Below, in pieces: positions 1 through 11,117 of a DNA stretch of 64,000 bases. The number at the start of each line of letters is the position of its first letter. The stretch's first letter is position 1. Source of the DNA: Eutypella sp. D-1 (Eukaryota; Ascomycota; Sordariomycetes; Xylariales; Diatrypaceae). A model generated the notes under the pieces. That model ran no database searches, was not told the DNA's origin, and was given only the letters and a program-made list of their open reading frames with translations. Position numbers and translations under genes: made by a program. The DNA is taken from the NCBI GenBank assembly GCA_023313575.1, contig JAJTTP010000012.1:620001-684000 (forward strand), in the 5' to 3' direction.

Positions 1-406
1 CTCACGTTCGTGTATTACATCACTCCTTGAGACGTTGGCGCGTGTCGCCGGCGTTGGCACCGCGGGGCTCTGTTTCCCACGCGACGGGAGCCCGGTCGTG
101 CTATCGCCGCCCGCAGGCCCCGACTGAATGTGTTGCAACCCACAGGCCTCAGTTCACGGCCTCCACAAGGGAAAGGCATCATTGCAGCAGGATGAGCCGC
201 TCAAAGAATTGATTGAAGGGACGTCCTAACCCGGTCTCATCGGTATTTCATTTCGAGGAAAGGGCTACGCATTTCCGACGAGAGTATACAGTTATGACTA
301 TGCGACTCTACCACGAATGGGCCGGTGACTAGGTACTAAGGATTTGCGCTCACGTCTCCGAAGTCGCGAGAGTGTAGTGCTTCTCCGTTCTTCATCCATT
401 GATTCA
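1..406. other. No gene seen
   Basis: No frame gives a protein I recognise. The only open frame of any length (27-212, plus) has no family features and looks like chance. The stretch lies just 3' of the decayed minus-strand CorA-like gene and may hold its former 3' untranslated region. Confidence 0.4.
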
Positions 407-1765
407 CTACTCTAGACCCCACAGATTACTTTCCTCGATCGGCGCAGATGGCGGGTCCGTCGGTATACGTTGAAGTAATACCCAGGGCTCGATAGTCAAA
501 AGGGTAAAGCACAACGTCACGACGACGTATATCCAGAAGTAAACCAAGACTGGGCCCTTGCTATCGCCCTCGCCCCAGTGAAAGAACGACATCGAGAACA
601 TGCCCTGGACCGTTAAATGGCCCCCGCCCGTGTGCTCAGGTCAGCGCGATGGCCACGACTGCGTAGAATGCCGGCCAGAGGGAGATCGGTTGCACTTACC
701 GCGGAGAAGGTACCCGGAAGAAAGACCATCGTCACGACTGCGATCGAGCGCATGTGTCTCGAGTCTCGGCTAGTTGCCCTTGCGATCCCCATGTTGGTCT
801 CTCCTTGAGTCTATACACCCATTAGCTCGGACGGCACAGGGTAACATGCATTTCCTTCCCTTCTTTGAAGGGTGCCGAGAGGGATGTGCGGCTAGTTTCA
901 TACCCATTGCGTCGTCATTTCCATCCCCTCGATACTCATCGAGCAATCTCTAATCTTGCTCTCATACTCCTCTACGATATCCTGGTTTCGCGACTTGATT
1001 TTACGGCCGACGTCGAACATCCGGCATGAGTATGCGTAAGTATCCTAGGGTGGCCGGGGCCGTTGCCCCTCCTTGCATTCATTACGACGCCGAGGGTTCG
1101 TGTTTCCGGTGCCCACCTGGTCGTTTGGTAACAAGACCGGGTTTGTATCGCTGTTTGAGGAACCAGGAGGCAGCTCCTCGCTCTTCGCGTCCTCGTACGC
1201 ATCGGCGATAACATTATGAAGGCTGCCGGCAGCTGAGCCGAACTTGGCCATCTGTATGTTCCAGCTGATGAGACGGTTCCGCAAAAATATTGTGTCCAGC
1301 CATACGGACCTCTTCTCCCGGTTTCTACTCTCGAGTTCTGAGCGGGAGACCATTTCTTCCACGTCGGGGTCGGCATCGAGCTCGAAAATCCTCGCCTGCA
1401 AGGTGTTGATCGTTGACTCTACCAACCTCACGTGCCTGATTCTCTCAAGCTCTATGAGGATATCCGGTACCACCACTGGGTATATAGTCTCCTTGATAGC
1501 CCCTGAGAGCCGCCTCATGATGACCTTCTTCTGTCGAGAGGCGGTATCTAAAAACGGTCGCGAATGTCAAACCGTGGCGTGGAAAATATGTCGCTGCTAA
1601 CGCCAGGTCACCTTCCCACGCGTGCGAGGTCTGCAGTTTATACACTGCGAACAAGTTAGGACATTTCGGCTCGGGGTTAGGCATCGTCTTACCGAGCATG
1701 TCATGAGCTTGTCCATCTTGGTAGCTTATCCGTACCCGATTACACGAGAACACGGGGATGTCCAC
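407..1765 (-). pseudogene. CorA-like Mg2+ transporter family gene, decayed
   Basis: The minus strand encodes, in pieces, a fungal CorA-like membrane protein. The N-terminal part contains WEGDLALAATYF and LTFATVF, followed by a helical stretch with VPDILIELERIRHVRLVEST. A segment at about 740-1010 reads EYESKIRDCSMSIEGM, then ETNMGIARATSRDSRHMRSI and VVTMVFLPGTF. The last piece (407-601) carries MFSMSFFHWGEG and one transmembrane helix. Two introns are credible: one separates TTQW from TQGET (acceptor at about 810), the other separates FLPGTFSA from the MFSMSFF exon. Two lesions break the frame. The reading frame changes across an A5 run at 1550-1554 (TTTTT in the sense direction), and an in-frame TAG lies at 1045-1047. 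A 50-codon open frame at 1904-2056 (minus) may be a lost N-terminal piece. Family assignment is fairly sure. The frameshift could be a sequencing error; the stop argues for real decay. Confidence 0.7.
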
Positions 1766-2102
1766 CCAGGCTAATCATCCTGGCCACCGACCCGTACATG
1801 AAGAACCTGGATGCGAATTTTTCGAATATTCGCCGGGGGGAGGAAGTGTCCTCAATTGCCGACTGCCGCCAGCTTGGGGTGGTGGTTTCGGGATGTCGTC
1901 TGTCTACTTCTCAACTAACGGGCTAGTTTCTAGACTCTCCAGCACGCTTGATCTCTCGGCAGTCTCCGACAGTGTTCGTTCGTCGCTGGGGAGGATCTTA
2001 TTCGCTCCGCCAAAATGGCTGGCCCTCGCCAGGTCTTTTGGTGAGGCTTCGCTCATGGACAGAAACTTATATATTAAGGATGCTCAGATGAACATACATT
2101 GA

Positions 2103-3415
2103 CATCAATTCCGGCCCCGAGTCCTCAGGGAGAGCCCACTCCTATTAATATGGTCATCAGTCAGCGTGAGGGACCAGCCAGCCCTCTGCCTATTTCACAT
2201 ACCGTCTGAAACCACTCATCCCACTGTTCATCACTCCGAAGTGGCCATACTTCAGGGCTGTGGCATCATGTCAGTACTATATAGGGCGGGCACTACGACT
2301 CTGAGAACTTATTTGATAGCCCGTCATAATCCGCACAACTGTGGCCACTCCCTGCCCATATCTGAACACATTACTCAGACCCTTGGCGCCTAGTCCCTTG
2401 CAATCTTGAGCCCAATCCATCATGCGGTGAATTTGGCTTATTTCAGCCAGCGGTCCTATTTAACTCAGAAGACGTGGAAGATGTCTGAACTTTCTACGAG
2501 TTTGGCACCGGGAATGAGTTATGTATAACTATCGCAGAAGAAAGTCCAGCCAGCAACTTGACTGCACACTGACGGCGGGGTATATGTGACATATCGTCTG
2601 AGGTATGGTCATGTCGAGTTCCGTCAAGTAACGTTGTGCAAGCAGGCAATAGTGTCCCTGCGGCTGTGTCCGCGAACAAGAACACGTGATACAGCCACGC
2701 AGCAAGCCTATGATCTTTCCCATGCGACGAAGCAGCACATTACAGATTGCGGGATAAGCGTGTCAACTGCAGTTGCCGTGTAATCTCTATTGATTCTCGT
2801 TTTTGAATTTGTTCATTATGCTTCGAGCGAGGAGTAATAGACGCTCGACGTGCAGGAAATCGCATGGGAACGTAAGTTTTCACCCAGTAGTTAGCAAGGA
2901 CGCGCATGAAGCCTCTGGCGTTTATCTCGACCCGAACTTTCCTCTTTTTATTTCCCTCATAGGCACATATCATCGAATTACGGACTTCTTCTATCCCTAG
3001 TCTCAAGCTACCTATTTAGGTAGGTATATATTCTATCAATAACTAGTATCAGTACTCTAGGCAGCGTCACTTAAGCCTACATACCTAGGTAAGAGTCGGA
3101 GAAGGGATATAAAGATTGAACTGTTCGAAAGCTACTACAGCAAAGAAGGGAATGTTATATATGTAGGTACCATCAGGCACAGCCACTTTTGAAAGTGGCT
3201 AGTGGTGGTTAAGACATGTCGACAACGTAACATTGGAATTCTTATTTTGATTCCAAATGAGGTCATTGTAAGCAGCTGAGCCTCATCATTTAGCGCTACT
3301 AAACTAATTGGACATCAGCTTCCGCCAGCTAATATGCACCAATGACCTTTCCAAGTCCGCTATTAGTACTTATGTCTTTCACCTTTCAATTTCTCTCAAG
3401 GCCAGATTACCAAAA
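2103..3415. other. Intergenic, no gene seen
   Basis: No frame on either strand shows recognisable protein features, and open frames are short and overlap on both strands. Around 3010-3175 the sequence is AT-rich with the TACCTAGGTA-type motif (near 3082) and TAGGTAGGTA. The final part is the presumed promoter of the F-box-like gene. Confidence 0.4.
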
Positions 3416-4234
3416 ATGACTACATCAATCCTCGACCGTCTGCCGGAGGAGCTCCTGCAACAGATTCTTGAATATGCCATGACGCGGGACTCGCCGTTCC
3501 AGATTGATTTCAGGCCCCAGGAGCCAAACGAGAACGATCATATTGGCAATATGCCCATCGAGAACTGGCACTGGCCGCCGCTTCTTCTCGAGTCGTCCAC
3601 TGGGATCACTGATCCACTCTCAATACCTACTACAGCCGGCTGCCCTCATCGTCGAAGCCAGCAGCAGGCCCATGTGGCCGACTGGGTCGCCGTTAACTCC
3701 ACTTGTCGCCTTATCCGTCGTCTGGGGCGTACGGCTTTCTTCAATGCCAAGAGAATAGCCATGAGGAGCACGCTCCCCGCGGACCTTATGCAGCCCGGCC
3801 GGGTAAAGCGTGGCTTCGCACGCATACTGAGCGCAACCCCAGACTACGATCCTCGGATTGACCTGGCGCTTATTCGCGACCTGGTGATCATTGACTCCAA
3901 AGAAGGGTCTCCGATGTGGTGGACGGGCCTCCCAAGGCTGCTGGACTCCTCCTTCCCTGTGCTTCAACGATGTATGCTCTTGTTCGGCCACCGGTCAGCT
4001 GACGGCCCCGAGTGGGTGACTGCGGCAGTGGCCGTAGCTGGCCCGGTCCGACAGATTATGCGGGAATTACTTCTTGGTATCGGTATGTCCAACCGCTTGG
4101 TGCTTGAAGAGACAATTGGCACAGGAACCTCGTGGAATGAAAATAAGATGTTTTTAGAGAAGTACGTTTACCCTATCATGAGATGGAAAGTCAAAGCCTT
4201 GGAGAGGAGACTGGAGAACGAAGCATATCACTAA
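3416..4234 (+). CDS. F-box-like domain protein
   Basis: Single-exon protein of 272 aa. I start it at the ATG at 3416, in the good context CAAAAATGAC; an in-frame ATG at 3308 adds 36 residues with no domain character. Residues about 4-24 (ILDRLPEELLQQILEYAMTR) match the start of an F-box, the roughly 45-residue motif that binds Skp1 and links substrates to SCF ubiquitin ligases. A second helical segment, ADWVAVNSTCRLIRRLGRTA, fits the fungal F-box-like pattern, where a cysteine and an arginine-rich helix follow. No leucine-rich or WD repeats are present, so the substrate side is unknown. The gene stands alone between a decayed transporter gene and an uncharacterised gene on the same strand. 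Many fungal proteins of this class have no assigned partner. Confidence 0.6.
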   Translation: MTTSILDRLPEELLQQILEYAMTRDSPFQIDFRPQEPNENDHIGNMPIENWHWPPLLLESSTGITDPLSIPTTAGCPHRRSQQQAHVADWVAVNSTCRLIRRLGRTAFFNAKRIAMRSTLPADLMQPGRVKRGFARILSATPDYDPRIDLALIRDLVIIDSKEGSPMWWTGLPRLLDSSFPVLQRCMLLFGHRSADGPEWVTAAVAVAGPVRQIMRELLLGIGMSNRLVLEETIGTGTSWNENKMFLEKYVYPIMRWKVKALERRLENEAYH

Positions 4235-4719
4235 ATAGGCAAGACGATTTCAAAAGGGATGCATTACAATGAGCAACGTTCACGTTAGCGCTACAGAATC
4301 TTGTTCTCGCAAATCTGCATCTACCAAGTTAAATCCGAATCTGTATAGGTTTCACATAAGTCGAAGAAGAATATTTTATTTGCGCCCTGTGCCGCGGAAC
4401 CGTTCAACCGTTTGTTATTGAGTATGACAGAACACTGAGCCAATTGGATCACATGATTGTTTTATATATGAACGGCATGTCCTAATGGAGCACCGTAGTA
4501 AGGCTCCAATGAACCGGTATGTGGAGTTCTCCACGCCATACGGTGCTACACCAGCCATCTTTTTAACAATATTTGAAGACAGGACTGTAACACAAACATC
4601 ACCTACAAAAGTCTCTGCAACTTTCCTGCTTTGCTAACAACTCAACTCGTAATATTCAATAACAAGTATCACTTTTTACCAACGTCAAAACTCTCTCCTG
4701 CGCCTGCCATTTCCACCTT
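4235..4719. other. Intergenic, no gene seen
   Basis: Spacer between two plus-strand genes. It is AT-rich, contains no credible open frame, and presumably holds the 3' end of the F-box-like gene and the promoter of the next gene. Around 4490-4545 there is an imperfect inverted repeat (AGCACCGTAG... and ...CGGTGCTACA). Confidence 0.35.
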
Positions 4720-5493
4720 ATGGGGTCACTTAGGCTAGCTCCGTGCAGCATCCTACTCCAGCACTCAATCCCAGCGTCACTCTGGTTTGAGGATGCGATT
4801 GGCAGATATGGTGTGCCTACTACTGTCTTCGACCTCCACCTACTTGTGCCAGATATTGAACAGGCATCTGACATACTACGCCAAGAAGGATGGTCACCAG
4901 AACCTCCAAGTATCTATTCTTTCCTCTCTTCCACTCCTTCAATACGATTTCAACGCTTAGTGGCTCCCCCGACAGAGGGCACACCGGACATCAGGCCACC
5001 ACCGTCACCGCCTTCGCCATATAAACTCCCGTCTGAGCGTTTCGCCACTGTCCTCTACTATGCTTCTGATTGGGGTGTTACAACAGACAACCTTGTTGAT
5101 GCCACCAAGACCGGCTTCCTTCCACCACTGCCGCTGTTGGCTGATGCCTTGATTGGTGGTTTATTGGATTCACCAGATGACAGCAGCTTCCAGTCACACC
5201 TTTCGGTCATGGTGGCTTATCTCTATGCGCATGTGCCCGAACTGAAAGACAAAGCGTTCGCGGAGCGTATGAATCCAGTTCATCGTCAATTTCATCTCGA
5301 TTGTCTGTCAGGTCAGTTTTATAGATGGACCATCCCATTTATAAAACATGAGCGCCAGATTCGCGAAGCCTTACGGAAGGGAAACTACAACCTTCGAGAA
5401 TGTTCAGCTTGTCGAACCGAGGAGAACAAGATCTTGTTCAATGATTTAAAACCCACGGTATCAAAGACAAAAGCTGACTCAAATAAAATATAG
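4720..5493 (+). CDS. Uncharacterised fungal protein (257 aa)
   Basis: Single-exon protein with no signal peptide and no membrane segment. The first third holds WFEDAIGRYGVPTTVFDLHL followed by LVPDIEQASDILRQEGW. That hydrophobic strand, Asp, helix, then a Gly-Trp pair recalls fungal families sometimes described as nucleotidyltransferase-like, but I see no clear catalytic GS..D.D motif. A proline-rich linker (RPPPSPPSP) follows, and the C-terminal half is helical and basic. I recognise the general type from other Pezizomycotina but no function. Its 3' end lies within about 60 bases of the convergent minus-strand gene. Confidence 0.6.
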   Translation: MGSLRLAPCSILLQHSIPASLWFEDAIGRYGVPTTVFDLHLLVPDIEQASDILRQEGWSPEPPSIYSFLSSTPSIRFQRLVAPPTEGTPDIRPPPSPPSPYKLPSERFATVLYYASDWGVTTDNLVDATKTGFLPPLPLLADALIGGLLDSPDDSSFQSHLSVMVAYLYAHVPELKDKAFAERMNPVHRQFHLDCLSGQFYRWTIPFIKHERQIREALRKGNYNLRECSACRTEENKILFNDLKPTVSKTKADSNKI

Positions 5494-6311
5494 GATAGCG
5501 GGAGCGGAAAGGGTATATAACTTACAGACTATTTCTGGAGTGAACAAGGGGAACATAACTGTACCATCCTCCACAGCCAAGTGCTGGGTGGTTTCGAAAG
5601 AGCCCTGTTCCGTCTTGACGTGCTCATAGTCCCCGCCTAGAGAGATTAACACTATCTCAAACAACTCAACTCGTACCTCGGCATCGATGTTCCAGCCGTT
5701 GCTAATCTCGTACCCTACCGAATAAGTGTAGGCTTGTCCAGAACCGGTGCAGTCAATAGGGCAGGGGATCTCGGGCCCAATCTTCTTCTGCGCTCCCCAT
5801 GTCTCCTTCGCATCCTCCTTCACGTATTCGCAGGACCTCTCCTGGGTATTGCCTTTGGGCTCTAGAGGCGATGACCTTTTCATACGCGTGACGTCTTTGA
5901 CATCAGATGCGCGGTCAACGTGAGCTGGCGAAGCAACCTCTCGGGATTCATGGGGAGTTTCTTTTCGGGCCTTGAGAGGCGGCCCACAATCGTCGCCACA
6001 GCAGTAGCTCGAATTTATGGGTTAGTTACGGTAAACGTAGGCTGTCTTTACAGCCTCACAAGCTCGAAAATGTTCTCACGAGCTCGGGATGAGCGTAGAG
6101 AGAAGGTGTTGAATCGATGAAACGGTATACCGGGAATGCCAAGCACGATCCCTCCTGGCCCGGCAGAATCTCAATGAAGCGGAGCTGGCAGTCATCACCG
6201 AGGCCGCTTGTATCAACCCAGATGCTGTATTTCCCTCCATCAGTTGTCGGCCAATCTGGGAGACTTACCACAGTCTGTGGGCAGACGGATGGGTTGCGCC
6301 CTCTTCAGCTG
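5479..6311 (-). CDS. Cysteine-rich uncharacterised protein, 5' end missing
   Basis: Two minus-strand exons join cleanly: exon A ends at 6060 and exon B starts at 6007. The 52-nt intron has donor GTGAGG, branch-like ACTAAC and acceptor TCGAG, and the phase matches. Exon A encodes VSLPDWPTTDGGKYSIWVDT and GDDCQLRFIEI. Exon B continues as YCCGDDCGPPLKARKETP, then CPIDCTGSGQAYTYSVGYEI and a beta-strand-rich tail. Paired cysteines and alternating hydrophobic strands suggest a secreted beta-rich protein, but no signal peptide is present. The frame opens after a TGA at about 6312 and contains no ATG upstream of the conserved part. A GTAAGT at about 5535 could be another donor, so the 3' end is also uncertain. 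The opposite-strand frame at 6130-6350 is its shadow. Confidence 0.45.
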
Positions 6312-6339
6312 CCTGGTACGGCATCGTCATGGACAATAG

Positions 6340-7122
6340 CTCCAGATCGTTAGGATCACTGCCGCAGGACGAGGCACTATAGATGTCGCCGCGCAAGCAG
6401 AGTCGGACGAGGGGACGTATGCCGTGAGCATGACCTGGGATTTTTCCTGGCCCGCAGCCAGCGGCAACAACATATCCTCGGCGCTCGGCGACCTGCCCGG
6501 ACCTCTTTGTATAACGACCTTGACCACTGCTAACCTGGATGTTGGACCTGACTTCCGGGTGAACGTGACTAACGCCTACACCGAAGACGACACGGATAGC
6601 ACTAGTTGTGTGCCTGTCCTAGGTGAAGAATGCGTGCGCGCGCTACTTTCGACAGACGGGCGCGCCGTCATGCCGCCGTCCAGTGGCGGTAGAGGGTGTT
6701 ATGGCCCGGGTGAGCGATGGACGGAGATCCCGGAATGTGCCGGCTCGTTTGTCCATGCAGTGAGCGCGTCCCCGCCGGGCGAGCAGGAGGTGTCCGAGTA
6801 CTTTCTCAATACCTCGACACCAGGAGCAGGGTCGGCCAGCAGGATACCCGAGTGGACAAACGGACGCGGGTTCCACGGTCGCGTCAGCAGGCCCCTGGAC
6901 TCGCCCCGGAGCCGCGAGTATCACAGCGCCGCTAACCAGCTACAGATGTTGATGATCAACGTACACCACTATTCAGGTGCGAATGCGGCGGTGATGGGCG
7001 TGCCTGAGCTATTATGCATGCGCGTCAACGCGACCGAGCTCCCGAATGCCGGTGTAGACGGCGATGGCGCGGTGGTGACTAGCGAAGTTGTATTGAAAAG
7101 TGAAAATAACGGTCTTTTTTAG
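6340..7122 (+). pseudogene. Uncharacterised protein fragment, 5'-truncated
   Basis: The plus frame is open from 6340, just after a TAG, to the stop at 7122, giving 260 codons. The first in-frame ATG is at 6430, but the sequence upstream of it (IVRITAAGRGTIDVAAQAES) already looks protein-like. The rest contains SMTWDFSWPAASGN, VLGEECVRALLS, a cysteine-bearing WTEIPECAGSF and PELLCMRVNATELPNAG. This resembles the C-terminal half of large fungal hypothetical proteins with conserved GEECVRA and ECA.SF blocks. No upstream exon with acceptable splice sites could be found, because the neighbouring DNA codes for a different gene on the other strand. I read it as a 5'-truncated remnant, though a short functional gene starting at 6430 is possible. 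Confidence 0.4.
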
Positions 7123-7693
7123 GTTGTGGAACAGGCTGGGTGGCTATGCTTTCGGCGGTCTTTGCCATTCTAGCTACCTGCTAGATTCCTTTTATGTACA
7201 TGGCTAAATGAATGCCATGACACCAATGGAACCTACAGGTAGGCAGAGATAGGCAACAGGACTAATTGTTGCACAAGGGGGGAAGAAGGTCTATCTAGGA
7301 TGCTCGCGTTTAGGGTACGGACTTGTAAGTTGAGGACCTTTACAGGGAGGTTTATAGCGGATCCAAATGTACTAAGAACTGAACATCAATCAACTGGCAA
7401 TGTAACACGAGTATATGATGTTGTGAAACGAAAAATTACCCTTTCTCAAAGACGTAGTCTTGCCTAAAGTACGAAAGCGAATCAAGTATCTAGCATATCA
7501 GATGGAATGTTATCGCATAGTACCGCCCAACACCGGTGGGTGGCTCCGTGGTGTCGCGCACATCTTTACCGAGTGTTATGTACTTCGTACTACATAGGGG
7601 CAAACAGACAAACAAAAGAAAAAGAAAATGGGCGCAGCCACCAACCGCGAGTCCGCGACCGCGCAGCAGTAAAGAAACAAATCCTTAAAATGC
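7123..7693. other. Intergenic upstream of the NACHT-ankyrin gene
   Basis: No credible gene. The stretch is AT-rich and ends in the leader of the NACHT-ankyrin gene. A TAA in frame with the 7694 ATG, a few codons upstream, supports that start. Confidence 0.4.
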
Positions 7694-10600
7694 ATGCTCG
7701 CTATCAACAAGACCACACGTGCTTCCTCGCCCGCGAAATCCGCACCTGCACCCACACCCGCTACAGTAGAGCTAACGGCTACCGATAGACCAACTGAGAA
7801 CACCATGATGAGAGAGAAGCTCTTGGACTTCATGTACCCGTACTCGCCTGATTTAGTTCACCAGAATCTAGTGAAAGCTCGAGCCAAGGATTCGGGAACA
7901 TGGCTGTTCACCCTGCCGGTGTTCGAGAAGTGGCGGGAGATGAATACCGCTGACCATTTTGATGTCTTTGAAGGAAATCGGAGTAATTGCATCTGGCTGG
8001 GCGGCAACTTGGGTACTGGAAAGACCATGTTAATGTAAGTTGAGTGCCTGAAACGGACAAGGAGTAGATGGCGCTGACAGCAGTTCAAGGTCGGCAGTTA
8101 TCGACAATTTGTTTGCAAGTGTCGAAACCCTGTCGCAAAACGAGAAGAAGGCTGCTGTTATTTACTATTACTTTGATCGTGCCCTTCCATCTACCCCAAG
8201 AGACGCCATCGCAAGCCTACTGCTCCAACTCTGCTCGCAAAAGGGCGTAGGTCCACTACCACGGTTCCTAGCCGATAGTTTAGCAGCAACGAAGGTGCAC
8301 TGCTCAAAGGGCGACGACACCTCTGAGACGACTACCACTAATGCCGTTGAGGAGTGTCTAGCCTTCATGCCTGTTGGCGACATGATCGCCGATCTTCTCA
8401 GTCTCCAGCTGCGTTTTGACCGCGTCTATATCTGCCTTGATGGTCTAGAAGATTGCGACGACGTTGTGGCTCTATACGAACTCCTCGCCCGACTAGTAAC
8501 GTCCTCGTCATCGTCACGGCTAGCCATCTCTGCCCGCCCACAGATCGCCCAGCGGAGAATCATGGCAAATATAGGATCCAAGGATATGTTTTTGATTCTT
8601 GAACAACACAATGCGCCTGATATTCGATGCTACTTTGAAACATATATAAAGAGACATGACTGGCTTGCTGATATGATAGGGACGGAAGAACTCCCGGATC
8701 TTGTCAAACAGTTGGCTGAAAGATCTGGAGGGAAGTAAGTAGAACCTATTTCCTGATCCTACACTCCCCTTCATGCCAAAAGACAAAAACTGATCTTTCT
8801 CCTGAGTAGCTTTCTTGCCGCTACCGCCGAAACTGCGGAACTTAATCGCCTCACAACCAAGTTCGATTTAAACCAGCACATGGATAGGTCAAGCATTGGC
8901 TATCCCGAGCTATTCGGCCGGATATGGTCTCGACTCAACGAGCAACCTCCCCTTCGCGCTACACTTGCCAAGAGGGTATTTTACTGGTTATCCGTATCCC
9001 GCCGCACCTTGACTTCAAAGGAGTTGCAACAGGCCATTACCATTGAACCGGAGAAGTACTGCACTTCCCAGAACCTTGATCAATGTGAAAGACTTCCACC
9101 ACTCAGCCTGATTGGAGAAGTCTGCATGGGCTTTGTCCGGGTCGACAAGGCTAATGATAGCATATTTTGTAACCCTTCTGCACTTCCATATTACCTCTAT
9201 CAATTTAACGCGTCCTTTGCCGCAGAGGCCAGAGAGTACGCAGCCAAGTGTTGTGTAGGGTTCCTGAATAGCAAAATCCTTTCCAACGGCGCATTCAAGC
9301 CCCAAGACGAGTACGACCTGATAGTTCGAAAGCTTCCGTTCTCGCGCTACGTTTCCCAACACTGGGGCACCCATCTCGACGATTTCGGTGAGGGTGATAT
9401 GCCAGAGATAACAGAGAGACTTCTTGCCAACATCCCGCTCATGGACACAATGAGCCAACTTCTTCACGTCAATCGCCCGGCCACGGGTAAACGGCGTCGG
9501 TACGACGACTACCCTTCTGGATTTGGCGGGCATCATTTTGGAGCCTATTTCAGTCTCGATGCGGCGTTTAGGAAGTGGCCCTCTCCACAAGATTGGGTGG
9601 TCCCGGAGGATAGCTGGGGCAGAAAGCCGCTGCATGTAGCCTCGATCTCACCATCCCTGTACTCCAGGCATATAATTTTTCATGCGTTCGACGAGGACGA
9701 CGCTTTTGGCGAATCTGTATTTGTCACAGATCCACCAAAACGTGAGATATCCCCCACTCCAGTAGAGTGGGCCCCTAATATCGACTCGGAGAGCAATCCT
9801 AAGGAGGACAATAAGGGATTCCGTTGCGAGCCAGTCTCAACGTTACCTTGGACGTGGGGTTGGACTGGCAGTGTTACTAGCAGTGTTATAGAGAGTCTCA
9901 AGATGCAGGTCCCCTTCACTCCAGAAGAGATGACCACCGTTGACAACCAAGGGAAAACACCGCTCCACCATTTTATTGTTGAATGGTCGGAAGACCGATT
10001 TAGTAATATACTCGATACGCTCCTTGACCTTCAGCCTTCTTCCTGCGAGAGCAACGATACGGGATCTGACTCGAGTACTAACGTGGTGGATTTCTTGCCG
10101 ACACTCGCCGACTGTGATGGGCGAACTATATTAGACTACGCGTGCCGACGTAATGCGATCTCTGTCGATGCAGTTTTTACCGCCTCCGCGTGGTCGCCTG
10201 ACAATATCAGCAGTGCTATAGTGGTTGCTGCGACTGCCGGTAATATATGGCCATTGAGACAACTCTTCCAGTTCCTCGGATCGAAATTCGAAACCGAAAA
10301 GTTGAATCTCGACTTAAAGTCCGCCGTTATTGAGGCTAGCAAGCGTGGGTTCGCTGATATAGTCCGCATGCTCCGTCTGCAAGGCGCCAACCTCATCAAG
10401 CCTGAACCAGACTTGCAGGGCATGACAGCTTTGCATCACGCTGCGTACGGCAGCCACCTGGAAACTGTGCGATATCTGCTCCAAGAAGGCGCCATTTCGA
10501 ATTATCTTGACGAAATTGGGAGAACACCTCTATTCTGTGCATACGAAAGTGGCAACAAAGACATCGTGTCCCTGTTCACTACGAGAGGTGCGAGTCCAAA

Positions 10601-11012
10601 TGGTGCCAATAGCGAAGGTTTCAGTTCCCTGCAGCTGGCAGCCCGCAGTGGGAATTTGGACGTGGTGAAGAAACTTCTCCGCTTCTTAGAAAGGGGCGAC
10701 CGAGAGGTTGTATCTAGACCTCATCATTTAGCATCCAAATCGCCCCTTCATTTCGCTGCGGAATACGGACACCATGATGTGGTTCAACTCTTACTCGATA
10801 AAGGATTACCATGTGACGGGAAGGATAGTGACCACCGAACACCACTGTCGTATGCCTGTCAGGCTGGGCTTTTACCAACCGTCAACTTGCTGCTGGCACA
10901 GAAAGCGGACGTGAATACTCAGGACTTGACCGGGCGAACCCCGTTGTCATATGCGGTAGCAGGCGGGCATGTAGACGTGGTCGTCGCCTTGACGGGGCGC
11001 GGATCGAGCTAG
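7694..11012 (+). CDS. NACHT-ankyrin STAND protein (NLR-like), C-terminus cut short
   Basis: Three exons, 7694-8034, 8090-8734 and 8810-11012, join to 1062 codons plus stop; introns are 55 and 75 nt with GTAAGT donors. Residues about 75-105 carry the usual lead-in (GTWLFTLPVFEKWRE). The Walker A loop GGNLGTGKT spans about residues 102-110, and a Walker B-like RVYICLDGLEDCDD lies near residues 225-237, followed by RLAISARPQ, a sensor-type strand. The C-terminal third is ankyrin repeats (TALHHAAYGSHLETVRYLLQ, SPLHFAAEYGHHDVVQLLLD, TPLSYACQAGLLPTVNLLLA, TPLSYAVAGGHVDVVVAL). Proteins of this architecture are fungal NLRs that sense self/non-self and can trigger incompatibility. The N-terminus lacks any effector domain I recognise. 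The reading frame continues after the stop with ankyrin-like codons to 11117, so the last repeat is probably truncated by a recent nonsense change. Confidence 0.85.
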
Positions 11013-11117
11013 ACTGATATACGCTGGCGCAAAACTGGTCATGGCGTTGTTGTGGTTAAGCTACTTATGGTTCTAAGTGCAGAAGCCGAAGAGCGAGCAG
11101 TCCTCATCTTCAGATAG

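Noticed and set aside
6117..6400. Plus-strand frame reading RECQARSLLARQ and ITEAACINPDAVFPS
   Set aside because: It is antisense to a minus-strand gene confirmed by an in-phase intron, and it ends without joining the downstream plus-strand frame.
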